The translations under genes and the position numbers were made by a program. This document shows, in pieces, positions 30,725 to 41,358 of a stretch of 50,164 bases of DNA. A model generated the notes under the pieces. It saw only the letters and a program-made list of their open reading frames with translations. It was not told the DNA's origin and did not search any database. The first letter of the stretch is position 1. Each line of letters begins with the position of its first letter. This stretch comes from Siminovitchia thermophila (GTDB lineage Bacteria > Bacillota > Bacilli > Bacillales > Bacillaceae_C), in NCBI RefSeq assembly GCF_016909185.1, contig NZ_JAFBFH010000035.1:1-50164 (forward strand). Reading direction: 5' to 3'.

Positions 30725-31912
30725 ATGGCTAAGGAAAAATTTGATCGTTCCAAAGAACATGCGAATATTGGTACAATCGGACACGTTGACCATGGTAAAA
30801 CAACTTTGACTGCTGCAATTACAACTGTTATGTCTAAACGCGGCGGCGGTGAAGCAAAAGGTTATGACATGATCGACAACGCTCCTGAAGAGCGCGAGCG
30901 TGGAATTACTATCTCTACTTCCCACGTGGAGTATGAAACTGACAAACGCCACTATGCACACGTAGACTGCCCAGGACACGCTGACTATGTTAAAAACATG
31001 ATCACTGGTGCTGCACAAATGGACGGCGCAATTCTTGTTGTGTCTGCAGCGGATGGTCCAATGCCGCAAACTCGTGAGCATATCCTTCTTTCCCGTCAAG
31101 TTGGCGTTCCTTACATCGTTGTATTCATGAACAAATGTGACATGGTTGACGATGAAGAACTATTAGAATTGGTAGAAATGGAGATCCGTGATCTTCTTTC
31201 CGAATATGATTTCCCTGGCGATGACGTTCCTGTTATCAAAGGTTCAGCTCTTAAAGCTCTTGAAGGCGAAGCTGAGTGGGAAGATAAAATTGTTGAATTA
31301 ATGGATGCAGTTGACTCTTATATCCCAACTCCAGAGCGTGAAACTGACAAACCTTTCATGATGCCGATTGAGGACGTATTCTCTATTACTGGACGTGGAA
31401 CAGTTGCAACGGGTCGTGTAGAGCGCGGTCAAGTAAAAGTTGGCGATGAAGTAGAGATCATTGGTCTTGCTGATGAATCCAAGAAAACAATTGTTACCGG
31501 AGTTGAAATGTTCCGTAAGCTTCTTGACTATGCTGAAGCTGGAGACAACATCGGTGCCCTTCTTCGCGGTGTTTCCCGTGACGAAATTCAGCGTGGCCAA
31601 GTGTTGGCTCAACCAGGTTCCATTACTCCCCATACAAAATTTAAAGCGGAAGTTTATGTTCTTTCTAAAGAAGAGGGTGGACGTCACACTCCATTCTTCT
31701 CGAACTACCGTCCACAGTTCTACTTCCGTACAACGGACGTAACTGGAATCATCAACCTTCCTGATGGAGTAGAAATGGTTATGCCTGGCGATAACGTCGA
31801 AATGACTGTTGAGCTTATCTCCCCAATCGCGATTGAAGAAGGAACCAAATTCTCAATTCGTGAAGGTGGGCGTACTGTAGGCGCGGGCGTCGTTGCATCT
31901 ATCGAAAAGTAA
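30725..31912 (+). CDS. tuf: Elongation factor Tu
   Basis: Delivers aminoacyl-tRNA to the ribosome. The 395-residue protein shows [38 protein letters not shown] and NKCDMVDD in the G domain, plus domains II and III ending [10 protein letters not shown]. Codon use is strongly biased, as expected for a very highly expressed gene. AAAGGAGGA precedes the start. A strong terminator follows. Confidence 0.98.
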   Translation: MAKEKFDRSKEHANIGTIGHVDHGKTTLTAAITTVMSKRGGGEAKGYDMIDNAPEERERGITISTSHVEYETDKRHYAHVDCPGHADYVKNMITGAAQMDGAILVVSAADGPMPQTREHILLSRQVGVPYIVVFMNKCDMVDDEELLELVEMEIRDLLSEYDFPGDDVPVIKGSALKALEGEAEWEDKIVELMDAVDSYIPTPERETDKPFMMPIEDVFSITGRGTVATGRVERGQVKVGDEVEIIGLADESKKTIVTGVEMFRKLLDYAEAGDNIGALLRGVSRDEIQRGQVLAQPGSITPHTKFKAEVYVLSKEEGGRHTPFFSNYRPQFYFRTTDVTGIINLPDGVEMVMPGDNVEMTVELISPIAIEEGTKFSIREGGRTVGAGVVASIEK

Positions 31913-31947
31913 TGCATTGCCTAAAGGGCAAATAAAAAACAAATATA

Positions 31948-31980
31948 GAGCAGGGAACTGATCACTCCCTGCTCTTTTTT
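31948..31980 (+). terminator. Terminator of the str operon (after tuf)
   Basis: A perfect 9-bp stem GAGCAGGGA (31948-31956) / TCCCTGCTC (31966-31974) is followed by six Ts. It separates the str genes from the inserted segment. Confidence 0.93.
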
Positions 31981-32099
31981 GTGCAAAAAAATGGGTGTTG
32001 TCCCTTTTCATCATTAACCCGGCCAAGACTTATTAAGAGCTGTCTAAAAAAATGAAATTCACAAATGTTGGTAGCACAACGTTTTTACATAGAAGAAGA

Positions 32100-32153
32100 G
32101 GTGACCTATGGGCCGAAAAACCGACCCATAGGTCACCCATCTGATTTTTATTT
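32100..32153. terminator. 13-bp perfect palindrome, possible bidirectional terminator
   Basis: GGTGACCTATGGG (32100-32112) and CCCATAGGTCACC (32125-32137) form a perfect stem with a 12-nt loop. On the plus strand the sequence then runs into a T-rich stretch; on the minus strand it follows the stop of the mobile-element remnant and is followed by TCTTCTTCT. It could be the element's terminator or part of its end. Confidence 0.6.
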
Positions 32154-32447
32154 ATGAAATCCGCTCTCGAAAGTATTGACGGATGCCCGCTTGTGATCCA
32201 TAGCCACGGCCCCAAACTCCACACGGAATTTCTCAGGCTCACCTTCAGATCCTGCGGAACAATTAATCGTAGGCATTGACTTTGTGTGTTTTTCATATTC
32301 AAGGGGTGCTTTGCCTTTGTATTTCTTACGTACTGAATTCCAGTGGAAGATCATCTGTTCAAAAGACAGCGGGGATAAATGAAAAACGGTCATCAGACCG
32401 CTGGAGTCGTGTTCGAACAGCGGAGACAAATGAAAAAAGATCGTCAT
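32148..32447 (-). pseudogene. Degraded mobile-element coding remnant
   Basis: A minus-strand frame of about 99 codons contains FHWNSVRKKYKGKAPLEYEKH, which resembles the C-terminal WN-x-R-x-KK-x(4)-P-EY pattern of IS3-like DDE transposases. The rest shows no recognisable domain, there is no catalytic region and no proper start. The beginning of the frame reads through the tandem repeats at 32367-32503. I regard it as a decayed transposase tail; family assignment is uncertain. Confidence 0.35.
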
Positions 32448-32503
32448 TAGACCAGTAGTATCGCGCCTGGTCAGCGCAGATAAACGAAAAAACGGTCATC
32501 ACC
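32367..32503. repeat. Three degenerate tandem repeats of 51-54 bp
   Basis: Units start with CAGCG at 32367, 32418 and 32472, each followed by a GAYAAAYGAAAAAA-like stretch and a GGTCATCA-like or ATCGTCATTAGACC segment. The third copy is incomplete. Such serial repeats near an end are known from IS21-type elements, where the transposase binds them, but the link here is inference. The repeats mark one side of the insert between tuf and the metal-transport genes. Confidence 0.65.
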
Positions 32504-32558
32504 CACACTCCCTTGATGAAACTTGGGAGCTTTTTAACAAAGAAAGGAAGCAGTTTTG

Positions 32559-32589
32559 TTGAGGCGGCTCAACGAGGTAGCCGCCTCAA
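32559..32589. repeat. 11-bp inverted repeat downstream of the lipoprotein gene
   Basis: TTGAGGCGGCT (32559-32569) and AGCCGCCTCAA (32579-32589) are perfect inverted copies with a 9-nt loop. It lies about 55 bp beyond the stop of the minus-strand lipoprotein gene and could end that transcript, though no T tract follows on either strand. Confidence 0.6.
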
Positions 32590-32642
32590 TATTTGAGTTA
32601 TGCCAGTGCGAATCGACTTTAGCGCTTTGCTTTTTTCATCAC

Positions 32643-33605
32643 TTATGATCTGCTCAGGCCATCAGCAATGATGTTAATATTGTATTCCAAATACTTGATA
32701 TAAGTATCAACTTCATCACCAGGCTTGCCAATCTCATCGGAATAGATTGGTTTTTCATAAATAGGGATTCCGGATTCTTTTGAAACAGTCTCCATCGGAC
32801 GCGGGTCAACGTTAGATTCAAGGAAGAGAACAGGCACATTATGCTCTTTAATGAATTGAACAAGTGACTTAATCTGTGAGGGCGAGCCGTTTTCCTCTGT
32901 GTCAATTGCCCATATATAGGCCTCTTTTAACCCGTAACGTTTGGCCATATATTGGAATGCGCGCTCACTCGTTACTAAAATGCGATCTTCTTCAGGGATC
33001 TTTTCAATTTCCTCTGAGTACTTCTGTTCAATCTCCTTCAACTTTTCAATGTACTCATTCCCGCGTTTTTCATATTTCTCCTTATTATCAGAGTCTACTT
33101 CGATTAAAGCGTCCCTCATCGCCTCAGCCATTTGGATTCCTACATTGGGATCGATAAAGGCATGTGGATTCATTTCCTCTTCTTTGCCATCTTTACTGCT
33201 GATATACATCGGTTCTATGCTTTCTGTCAAATTGAACACATTTTCCTCCTTCTGCCCAACAGAATCTACCATTTTATAGAACCAGCCGTCCTTGCCTCCT
33301 TCCAGATTCAAACCGTTATAGAAGAGCACATCCGCATCAGTAGCCTTTTTAATGTCCTCCGGCAGCGGCTCATATTCATGGGGATCCGTGCCTGTTGGAA
33401 CTAAATTGTGCACCTCGACATCCTCTCCGCCAATTTCCTTTGCAAGGTCTTGAATTATTGTAAAGGAAGTGACAATCTTTAAGGGTTCGTCCTTTTTGGA
33501 TGCCGGTTTTCCGCCCGCCTCTGATGCCGGTTTTTCATTTCCACAAGCCGTAAGCAACAAAGCCACTATGCTCGCCAGTCCAATCCATTTCAATAATTTC
33601 TTCAA
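32643..33605 (-). CDS. Manganese-type ABC transporter substrate-binding lipoprotein (PsaA/MntA-like)
   Basis: Captures a divalent metal outside the cell for the adjacent permease. The 320-residue protein starts with a lipoprotein signal (LLKWIGLASIVALLLTAC, lipid-anchored C21). Expected metal ligands are visible: H76 in TGTDPHEYEP, H148 in MNPHAF, E214 in TSERAF and D289 in YSDEIG. His-His-Glu-Asp is the manganese/iron set of PsaA; zinc binders have a third His. The start is TTG 33605, 9 nt after AAGGAG. It is separated from the permease by 250 bp rich in palindromes. Confidence 0.92.
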   Translation of the reverse strand: MKKLLKWIGLASIVALLLTACGNEKPASEAGGKPASKKDEPLKIVTSFTIIQDLAKEIGGEDVEVHNLVPTGTDPHEYEPLPEDIKKATDADVLFYNGLNLEGGKDGWFYKMVDSVGQKEENVFNLTESIEPMYISSKDGKEEEMNPHAFIDPNVGIQMAEAMRDALIEVDSDNKEKYEKRGNEYIEKLKEIEQKYSEEIEKIPEEDRILVTSERAFQYMAKRYGLKEAYIWAIDTEENGSPSQIKSLVQFIKEHNVPVLFLESNVDPRPMETVSKESGIPIYEKPIYSDEIGKPGDEVDTYIKYLEYNINIIADGLSRS

Positions 33606-33718
33606 TCTGCAAAACTCCTTTTCAAATAAAATATTTCTTATGTGATACCTGTTTCCGGTTGCTCCCATGCAATTAGCCTAGCGAAGCTTTCTGCCTGTTC
33701 ATTTTTTTCCCGCATATA

Positions 33719-33790
33719 AGGTGCCGTAAGGCTGCCACTTCAAAATCTCGAGTGAATATCAAAAGATCCAAGTGGGAGAAAACGGCACCT
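33719..33790. repeat. Long imperfect palindrome between permease and lipoprotein genes
   Basis: AGGTGCCGT (33719-33727) pairs with ACGGCACCT (33782-33790), and inside it CCACTT (33735-33740) pairs with AAGTGG (33770-33775). The 72-bp element has no reading frame. It could be a small non-autonomous mobile element or an mRNA processing structure. Confidence 0.6.
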
Positions 33791-33813
33791 AAATGCCCGA
33801 TCGGTTCAACTAA

Positions 33814-33850
33814 CATTCAGTAGGAGATGGAAGAAAACTCCTACTGAATG
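33814..33850 (-). terminator. Strong hairpin just after the permease stop
   Basis: A 13-bp perfect stem CATTCAGTAGGAG (33814-33826) / CTCCTACTGAATG (33838-33850) lies 5 bp past the permease stop on the minus strand. It lacks a good T tract. It may partly end the ATPase-permease message or stabilise its 3' end. Confidence 0.65.
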
Positions 33851-33855
33851 AAGTT

Positions 33856-34686
33856 TCACTTTATCTTCCTCCACAGAATTCCTTGCTTGGGAGACAACAG
33901 AAATGCAACAAGAAAAATCGCTGTTGTCGCCAGGGCGATCACGGGTCCGGAAGGCAGGTTATAAACAAAACTAAAATATAATCCGATAATCGAAGACAGT
34001 GCTCCAAATATTGCGGCAAGTAGAATCATGGTTGACAGCCGGTTTGTCAGCAGATAGGCAGTAGATGCCGGAGTAATTAACATGGATACAACAAGAACGA
34101 CACCTACGGTCTGCAAGGAAGCGACAGTGACAAGTGTAAGAAGTACCATGATCAAATAATGGATCAGTCTCGTTTTGAGCCCATAAGCAGCAGCCATCGT
34201 TTCATCAAAGCTTGAGACAAGCAATTCTTTGTAAAACAAAACAACAACAAGAACGACCACGGCTCCGATAATGAGTGTGACCCACATGTCAGAAGCTCTG
34301 ACCGACAATACATTTCCGAACAGGATCTGTGTCAAGTCCGTCGCACTTTGGGCTAAAGTGATTAAAATAATTCCCAAGGCAAATGCGGCTGAAAAGACAA
34401 GGCCGATCGAAGAGTCATTTTTAATACGGCTGTTTTGGCTTATCAGTCCGATGCCTAGTGATGTCAAAGCGCCAGTTGCTACGGCGCCGTAAAAAAAATT
34501 GATACCAAGCATGTACGAAATCGCGACTCCAGGTAAAACAGCGTGCGCAATGGCATCACCCATTAATGCCATTCCGCGCAAAACAATGAAACTTCCAATT
34601 ACTCCACAAATGATGCCCACCATAATGGAAGTAATAAAGGCCTTCTGTAAAAATTCATACGTCATTAAATCTTGAATAAACGCCAT
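33856..34686 (-). CDS. Manganese/zinc-type ABC transporter permease (ABC-3 family)
   Basis: Membrane channel of the transporter. The 276-residue protein is hydrophobic, with about eight to nine transmembrane segments. It has the ABC-3 family pattern: FIVLRGMALMGDAIAHAVLPGVAISY in the first third, and MLITPASTAYLLTNRLSTMILLAAIFGALSSIIGLYFS with conserved PA near residue 205. Its ATG overlaps the ATPase stop (TAATG), so the two are translationally coupled. Only one permease gene is present, so the channel is likely a homodimer. Confidence 0.93.
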   Translation of the reverse strand: MAFIQDLMTYEFLQKAFITSIMVGIICGVIGSFIVLRGMALMGDAIAHAVLPGVAISYMLGINFFYGAVATGALTSLGIGLISQNSRIKNDSSIGLVFSAAFALGIILITLAQSATDLTQILFGNVLSVRASDMWVTLIIGAVVVLVVVLFYKELLVSSFDETMAAAYGLKTRLIHYLIMVLLTLVTVASLQTVGVVLVVSMLITPASTAYLLTNRLSTMILLAAIFGALSSIIGLYFSFVYNLPSGPVIALATTAIFLVAFLLSPKQGILWRKIK

Positions 34687-35432
34687 TACATGCCGACCCC
34701 CAAACTTTCAAACATATGGACAGGAGACTTGTAAGCTGCCTGCATCAACTCGGGTCGGAAGATCCGATCAACAGGACCTGCGCCAATTAATTCTTTATTA
34801 ATGAGAATAAGGTCATCAAAGTAGCTTTCCACTTTTGTCAAATCGTGGTGAACGACGAATACGGTTTTTCCTTCATCCCTCAATGATTTTAAGATATTGA
34901 CAATGACTTCCTCACTTGCCACATCAACCCCGACAAAGGGCTCGTCAAGGAAGAAGTATTCAGCTCGCTGTGCGAGCGCCCGTGCCAGAAATACCCGTTG
35001 TTGTTGACCTCCTGACAGTTCTCCGATCTGGTTTTTTGTAAAGTCTTCCATCCCCACTTTTTCCAGGCATTCCAAAGCCCATTTTTTGTCCGCTTTCGAC
35101 GGACGGCGGAAAAGTCCCAGATTTGGATATGTTCCTAATAGAACGGTATCTTTGACAATGATTGGGAAATCCCAGTCAATATTTGCCCGCTGTGGAACAT
35201 AGGCAATTTTGTTTCTCACTTCCTTCAGCGGCCTCCCGCCAATGGTGACTTGTCCACTGCTTTTGGGAACCAAGCCCAGAGATGCTTTGATCAACGTTGA
35301 TTTTCCCGCGCCGTTTGGTCCGATAATACCTATGAGCTTTCCACGTTCGCACGTAAAATTAATATTTTTGAGAACCTCCTTCCCGTAATAAGATACAGAC
35401 AGATTACGCACGGATACAACTTGATCCGCCAT
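34686..35432 (-). CDS. Manganese-type ABC transporter ATP-binding protein
   Basis: Powers the transporter. The 248-residue protein has Walker A GPNGAGKST (~37), Q-loop YVPQRANIDWDFP, typical of metal-type ABC ATPases, signature LSGGQQQRV, Walker B EYFFLDEPFVGVD and the switch histidine in VVHHD. The start is ATG 35432 with AAGGAAGGTGAAGG upstream; longer in-frame starts would run through the promoter and operator. First gene of the minus-strand unit, in the ATPase-permease-lipoprotein order of psaBCA. Confidence 0.93.
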   Translation of the reverse strand: MADQVVSVRNLSVSYYGKEVLKNINFTCERGKLIGIIGPNGAGKSTLIKASLGLVPKSSGQVTIGGRPLKEVRNKIAYVPQRANIDWDFPIIVKDTVLLGTYPNLGLFRRPSKADKKWALECLEKVGMEDFTKNQIGELSGGQQQRVFLARALAQRAEYFFLDEPFVGVDVASEEVIVNILKSLRDEGKTVFVVHHDLTKVESYFDDLILINKELIGAGPVDRIFRPELMQAAYKSPVHMFESLGVGM

Positions 35433-35496
35433 AACCTTCACCTTCCTTTGTATTTGATATTTATAAATAGCGTCAGAATTGTTCGTTCGGTAAAAA

Positions 35497-35516
35497 AAGT
35501 TTCCCTTGGTAAACTT
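35497..35516 (-). promoter_or_regulatory. Putative MntR (DtxR-family) operator
   Basis: AAGTTT (35497-35502) and AAACTT (35511-35516) are perfect inverted arms around CCCTTGGT. On the minus strand the site reads AAGTTTACCAAGGGAAACTT, close to the MntR box TTTGCCTTAAGGAAACT. It covers the predicted transcription start, about 8 nt past the -10, where an Mn2+-loaded repressor would block the transporter genes. Confidence 0.6.
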
Positions 35517-35523
35517 ATTAACC

Positions 35524-35552
35524 AGCATATACAAACTCTGCTCTTTTGTAAA
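35524..35552 (-). promoter_or_regulatory. Sigma-A promoter of the metal transporter genes
   Basis: On the minus strand TTTACA (35552-35547), exactly 17 bp and TATGCT (35529-35524) make a reasonable promoter for the ATPase-permease genes. Transcription would start near 35517, inside the operator. Confidence 0.62.
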
Positions 35553-35617
35553 CACCTTATACATTTTAATAAAACAGTCTTGAGATATATTCCTTACTTT
35601 TTAAAATGCCCGGGTGT

Positions 35618-35646
35618 TTGAAAAATGCTTTGAACACCTGTATAAT
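35618..35646 (+). promoter_or_regulatory. S10 operon promoter P1
   Basis: TTGAAA (35618-35623), 17 bp and TATAAT (35641-35646). An inverted repeat GGTGTT (35613-35618) / AACACC (35633-35638) overlaps the -35 and spacer, so a regulator could bind here. It is about 65 bp from the divergent metal-transporter promoter. Confidence 0.78.
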
Positions 35647-35687
35647 GAAACAGTTCTTATTTTAAGAGGCTGTTTTTTAATTTCATA

Positions 35688-35716
35688 TTGCATTGACCAA
35701 TTATTATATGTATAAT
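35688..35716 (+). promoter_or_regulatory. S10 operon promoter P2
   Basis: TTGCAT (35688-35693), 17 bp and TATAAT (35711-35716), with a second TATAAT 7 bp further on (35718-35723). It lies about 140 bp before rpsJ. P1 and P2 are both plausible, and their relative use cannot be read from sequence. Confidence 0.65.
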
Positions 35717-35722
35717 GTATAA

Positions 35723-36160
<438 letters not shown>

Positions 36161-36195
36161 GGAAAAAATTGAAATTCATACAGGAGGTGTGACTC

Positions 36196-36825
36196 ATGGG
36201 CAAAGGAATCTTAGGAAGAAAAATTGGTATGACGCAGATTTTTGCTGAAGATGGACGTTTGATCCCTGTAACAGTAATTGAGGCGGCTCCAAATGTGGTT
36301 CTTCAAAAGAAAACGGTTGAATCAGACGGTTACGAAGCCATTCAGATCGGCTTTGAAGATAAGCGTGAAAAGCTTGCCAACAAACCTGAGAAGGGGCATG
36401 TTGCAAAAGCAAATACTGCACCTAAGCGCTTCATCCGTGAGTTGAACGGAGTTAATATAAGTGAGTTCGAAGTTGGTCAGGAGATTAAAGTTGATATATT
36501 CGCAGAAGGCGATTTGGTAGATGTAACAGGAATTTCTAAAGGGAAAGGTTTCCAAGGTGTCATCAAACGCCACGGGCAGGCCCGCGGGCCAATGACGCAC
36601 GGTTCCCGTTTCCATCGCCGTCCGGGATCAATGGGTCCTGTTGACCCCGCTAAAGTATTTAAACAAAAAGCGCTCCCTGGCCGTATGGGTGGCGAAAAAG
36701 TTACAGTTCAAAACCTTCCAATCGTTAAAGTAGATGCTGAACGCAACTTGATTTTAGTCAAAGGAAACGTTCCAGGTCCGAAAAAAGCGATGTTGGAAGT
36801 TAAATCCGGAGTAAAAGCGAAATAA
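36196..36825 (+). CDS. rplC: Ribosomal protein L3
   Basis: Early 50S assembly protein that reaches toward the peptidyl-transferase centre. The 209-residue protein includes [55 protein letters not shown] and [19 protein letters not shown] precedes ATG 36196. Confidence 0.98.
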   Translation: MGKGILGRKIGMTQIFAEDGRLIPVTVIEAAPNVVLQKKTVESDGYEAIQIGFEDKREKLANKPEKGHVAKANTAPKRFIRELNGVNISEFEVGQEIKVDIFAEGDLVDVTGISKGKGFQGVIKRHGQARGPMTHGSRFHRRPGSMGPVDPAKVFKQKALPGRMGGEKVTVQNLPIVKVDAERNLILVKGNVPGPKKAMLEVKSGVKAK

Positions 36826-36855
36826 AGCTAAATTGGAAGAAAGGAGGAATAAAGC

Positions 36856-37479
36856 ATGCCAAAAGCAAGCCTTTTTAATCAAGAAGGTTCCAAGGTTGGG
36901 GAGGTTGATCTCAACGATGCCATCTTTGGAATCGAACCAAACAATCATGTCTTGTTCGAAGCAATCATCATGCAAAGAGCTTCATTAAGACAAGGAACTG
37001 CAAAAGTAAAAACACGTTCGGAAGTGCGAGGCGGAGGAAGAAAGCCATGGCGCCAAAAAGGAACCGGGCGGGCACGCCAGGGATCGATTCGTTCGCCACA
37101 ATGGCGCGGAGGCGGAACTGTATTTGGTCCTGCTCCACGCAGCTACAGCTATAAATTGCCTAAAAAGATGCGCCGCCTAGCGATCAAGTCGGCTTTATCC
37201 GCGAAAGCACAGGAAGAAAATGTACTCGTTGTCGAGGCGTTATCGTTTGACGCGCCGAAAACAAAAGAATTTGTAAAAGTGCTCAATAATCTTCCAGTTG
37301 GCAAAAAAGCATTGTTCGTAACGGAAAGCACAGAAGAGAACGTAGCTTTATCAGCGCGGAATATTCCAGGAGTAACAGTGATTGATGCAGACAGTCTCAA
37401 CGTACTCGATGTCGTTGGCCATAACTCATTGGTCTTGACGAAAGCTGCAGTTGAAAAAGTGGAGGAGGTGCTTGGGTAA
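36856..37479 (+). CDS. rplD: Ribosomal protein L4
   Basis: 50S protein lining the exit tunnel. The 207-residue protein has the long extended loop with [35 protein letters not shown] and the globular C-terminal part. Its stop overlaps the rplW ATG by one base (TAATG). In E. coli, L4 regulates the S10 operon. Confidence 0.98.
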   Translation: MPKASLFNQEGSKVGEVDLNDAIFGIEPNNHVLFEAIIMQRASLRQGTAKVKTRSEVRGGGRKPWRQKGTGRARQGSIRSPQWRGGGTVFGPAPRSYSYKLPKKMRRLAIKSALSAKAQEENVLVVEALSFDAPKTKEFVKVLNNLPVGKKALFVTESTEENVALSARNIPGVTVIDADSLNVLDVVGHNSLVLTKAAVEKVEEVLG

Positions 37480-37763
37480 TGGATGCACGTGATATAGTTA
37501 AGCGCCCCATCATCACTGAACGTTCTATGGATTTGACGGCAGACAAAAAATATACTTTTGAAGTAGACGTCAAAGCGAATAAAACGCAAGTAAAAGATGC
37601 GGTAGAAAACATTTTTGACGTAAAAGTGGCAAAAGTGAACGTAATGAATTATAAAGGCAAATACAAGCGTGTAGGCCGATTTGCGGGCTATACGAAAAAA
37701 CGTCGCAAAGCAATTGTCACGTTAACACCAGACAGCAAAGAAATCGACTTTTTCGAAGCCTAA
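37479..37763 (+). CDS. rplW: Ribosomal protein L23
   Basis: Forms the tunnel-exit docking site for trigger factor and SRP. The 94-residue protein begins [19 protein letters not shown] and has the conserved [21 protein letters not shown] segment and a basic [20 protein letters not shown] loop. Coupled to rplD by a one-base overlap. Confidence 0.98.
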   Translation: MDARDIVKRPIITERSMDLTADKKYTFEVDVKANKTQVKDAVENIFDVKVAKVNVMNYKGKYKRVGRFAGYTKKRRKAIVTLTPDSKEIDFFEA

Positions 37764-37799
37764 TAGAGCTTTTCCAATAATAGAAGAGGAGGGAAAAAC

Positions 37800-38633
37800 A
37801 TGGCGATCAAAAAATACAAACCTACCTCCAACGGACGTCGCGGGATGACAAGTTTGGATTTTTCCGAGATCACAACAGATACCCCGGAAAAATCATTGCT
37901 TGCGCCTCTTAATAGAAAAGGCGGCCGCAATAATCAAGGTAGGACTACAGTTCGTCATCGCGGCGGCGGTCATAAGCGTCAATACAGGGTCATCGACTTT
38001 AAACGCAACAAAGATGGTATACCTGGACGCGTTGCTACAATCGAATATGATCCGAACCGTTCCGCAAACATCGCGTTGATCCACTATGTTGATGGTGAAA
38101 AACGCTACATCTTAGCACCAAAAAATTTACAGGTGGGCATGGAAGTCATGTCCGGACCGGATGCAGACATTAAAGTCGGAAATGCTTTGCCTTTGGCAAA
38201 TATTCCTGTCGGTACGGTCGTTCACAACATTGAAATGAAGCCTGGCAAAGGCGGGCAGTTGGTACGTTCAGCGGGCACTTCTGCGCAGGTTCTTGGTAAA
38301 GAAGGAACAAAATACGTTCTTGTCCGTTTGAATTCAGGTGAAGTACGCATGATTTTAGCCGCTTGCCGCGCAACAATCGGTCAAGTGGGAAATGAACAAC
38401 ACGAGCTCGTAACAGTAGGTAAAGCCGGCCGTTCCCGCTGGTTGGGCAAAAGACCTCACGTTCGCGGTTCCGTTAAGAACCCTAACGATCACCCGCATGG
38501 CGGTGGTGAAGGCAAAACGCCAATCGGACTTAAATCTCCGGTTACACCTTGGGGCAAACCAACGATCGGTTACAAAACACGGAAGAAAACAAACAAGTCG
38601 GATAAATTCATTGTACGCCGACGCAAAAAGTAA
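37800..38633 (+). CDS. rplB: Ribosomal protein L2
   Basis: Core 50S protein needed for peptidyl-transferase activity. The 277-residue protein has [19 protein letters not shown] and the C-terminal [19 protein letters not shown] loop containing the conserved histidine. GAGGAGGG precedes ATG 37800. A 60-bp gap leads to rpsS. Confidence 0.98.
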   Translation: MAIKKYKPTSNGRRGMTSLDFSEITTDTPEKSLLAPLNRKGGRNNQGRTTVRHRGGGHKRQYRVIDFKRNKDGIPGRVATIEYDPNRSANIALIHYVDGEKRYILAPKNLQVGMEVMSGPDADIKVGNALPLANIPVGTVVHNIEMKPGKGGQLVRSAGTSAQVLGKEGTKYVLVRLNSGEVRMILAACRATIGQVGNEQHELVTVGKAGRSRWLGKRPHVRGSVKNPNDHPHGGGEGKTPIGLKSPVTPWGKPTIGYKTRKKTNKSDKFIVRRRKK

Positions 38634-38693
38634 CGGGATTGTCCTACGGTTCAATCGCCGGACCGTAGCGCAATCACGAAGGGAGGTACTAGC

Positions 38694-38972
38694 ATGGGAC
38701 GCAGCCTGAAAAAAGGGCCTTTTGCAGATGATCATTTATTGAAAAAAATCGAAAAGCTAAATGAAGATAATAAAAAGCAAGTCATTAAAACGTGGTCACG
38801 CCGTTCTACCATTTTTCCATCATTCATCGGACATACCATTGCGGTATATGATGGACGCAAGCATGTTCCGGTCTATATCAGTGAAGATATGGTAGGCCAT
38901 AAGTTGGGTGAATTTGCTCCGTCAAGAACTTATCGGGGCCATGCCGCAGATGACAAAAAAACTAGACGCTAA
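38694..38972 (+). CDS. rpsS: Ribosomal protein S19
   Basis: 30S head protein contacting the 50S subunit. The 92-residue protein starts [19 protein letters not shown] and has the signature [45 protein letters not shown] precedes the ATG. Confidence 0.98.
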   Translation: MGRSLKKGPFADDHLLKKIEKLNEDNKKQVIKTWSRRSTIFPSFIGHTIAVYDGRKHVPVYISEDMVGHKLGEFAPSRTYRGHAADDKKTRR

Positions 38973-38992
38973 TGAGAGGAGGGAACCCCCTG

Positions 38993-39334
38993 ATGCAAGC
39001 AAAAGCTGTTGCCAGAACAGTTCGTATTGCTCCTCGTAAAGCACGCCTTGTCGTCGATTTAATTCGAGGAAAGCAAGTAGGCGAAGCAGTTGCCATTTTG
39101 AAGCTGACACCAAAAGCCGCCTCTCCCATCGTGGAAAAGCTTTTGAAATCCGCTGTAGCAAATGCAGAGCATAACTATGATATGGACATTGACAATCTTT
39201 TAATATCCGAAGCTTACGTAGACGAAGGTCCGACAATGAAACGCTTCAGACCGCGTGCGCAAGGACGGGCAAGCCAGATCAATAAGCGCACAAGCCACAT
39301 TACGATTGTGGTATCAGAAAAGAAGGAGGGATAA
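38993..39334 (+). CDS. rplV: Ribosomal protein L22
   Basis: Tunnel protein with a long beta hairpin. From ATG 38993 the 113-residue protein reads [26 protein letters not shown], the family start. AGGAGGG lies 8-14 nt upstream. The hairpin tip ([19 protein letters not shown]) looks normal for a macrolide-sensitive sequence. Confidence 0.97.
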   Translation: MQAKAVARTVRIAPRKARLVVDLIRGKQVGEAVAILKLTPKAASPIVEKLLKSAVANAEHNYDMDIDNLLISEAYVDEGPTMKRFRPRAQGRASQINKRTSHITIVVSEKKEG

Positions 39335-39337
39335 ATC

Positions 39338-40624
<1,287 letters not shown>

Positions 40625-40642
40625 TGATAGGAGGTTTGCGAT

Positions 40643-40906
40643 ATGAGTGAACGCAACCAACGTAAAGTGTATACTGGCCGGGTTGTTTCCGACAAGATGG
40701 ATAAAACCATCACAGTAATGGTCGAAACGTATAAAAAGCACTCTTTGTACGGCAAACGCGTGAAGTACTCGAAAAAGCTCAAGGCTCATGATGAGCAAAA
40801 CGAAGCAAAAGTAGGGGACATCGTCCGGATTATGGAAACTCGCCCGCTATCGGCTACAAAACGCTTCCGCCTCGTAGAGGTCGTAGAAAAAGCCGTCATT
40901 ATATAA
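40643..40906 (+). CDS. rpsQ: Ribosomal protein S17
   Basis: OB-fold 30S protein. The 87-residue protein includes [45 protein letters not shown] and the motif [29 protein letters not shown] precedes the start. Confidence 0.98.
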   Translation: MSERNQRKVYTGRVVSDKMDKTITVMVETYKKHSLYGKRVKYSKKLKAHDEQNEAKVGDIVRIMETRPLSATKRFRLVEVVEKAVII

Positions 40907-40948
40907 TCAACATTTTTTCGGATATATACGATTTCCGAAGGGAGGTAA

Positions 40949-41323
<375 letters not shown>

Positions 41324-41358
41324 GGAATTACATTTAGGTCATAAGGAGGTGCGCTTGA

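Noticed and set aside
35648-35678. AAACAG/CTGTTT stem with Ts as an attenuator of S10 promoter P1
   Set aside because: The P1 transcript would start near 35653, inside the left arm, so the stem could not form in that RNA.
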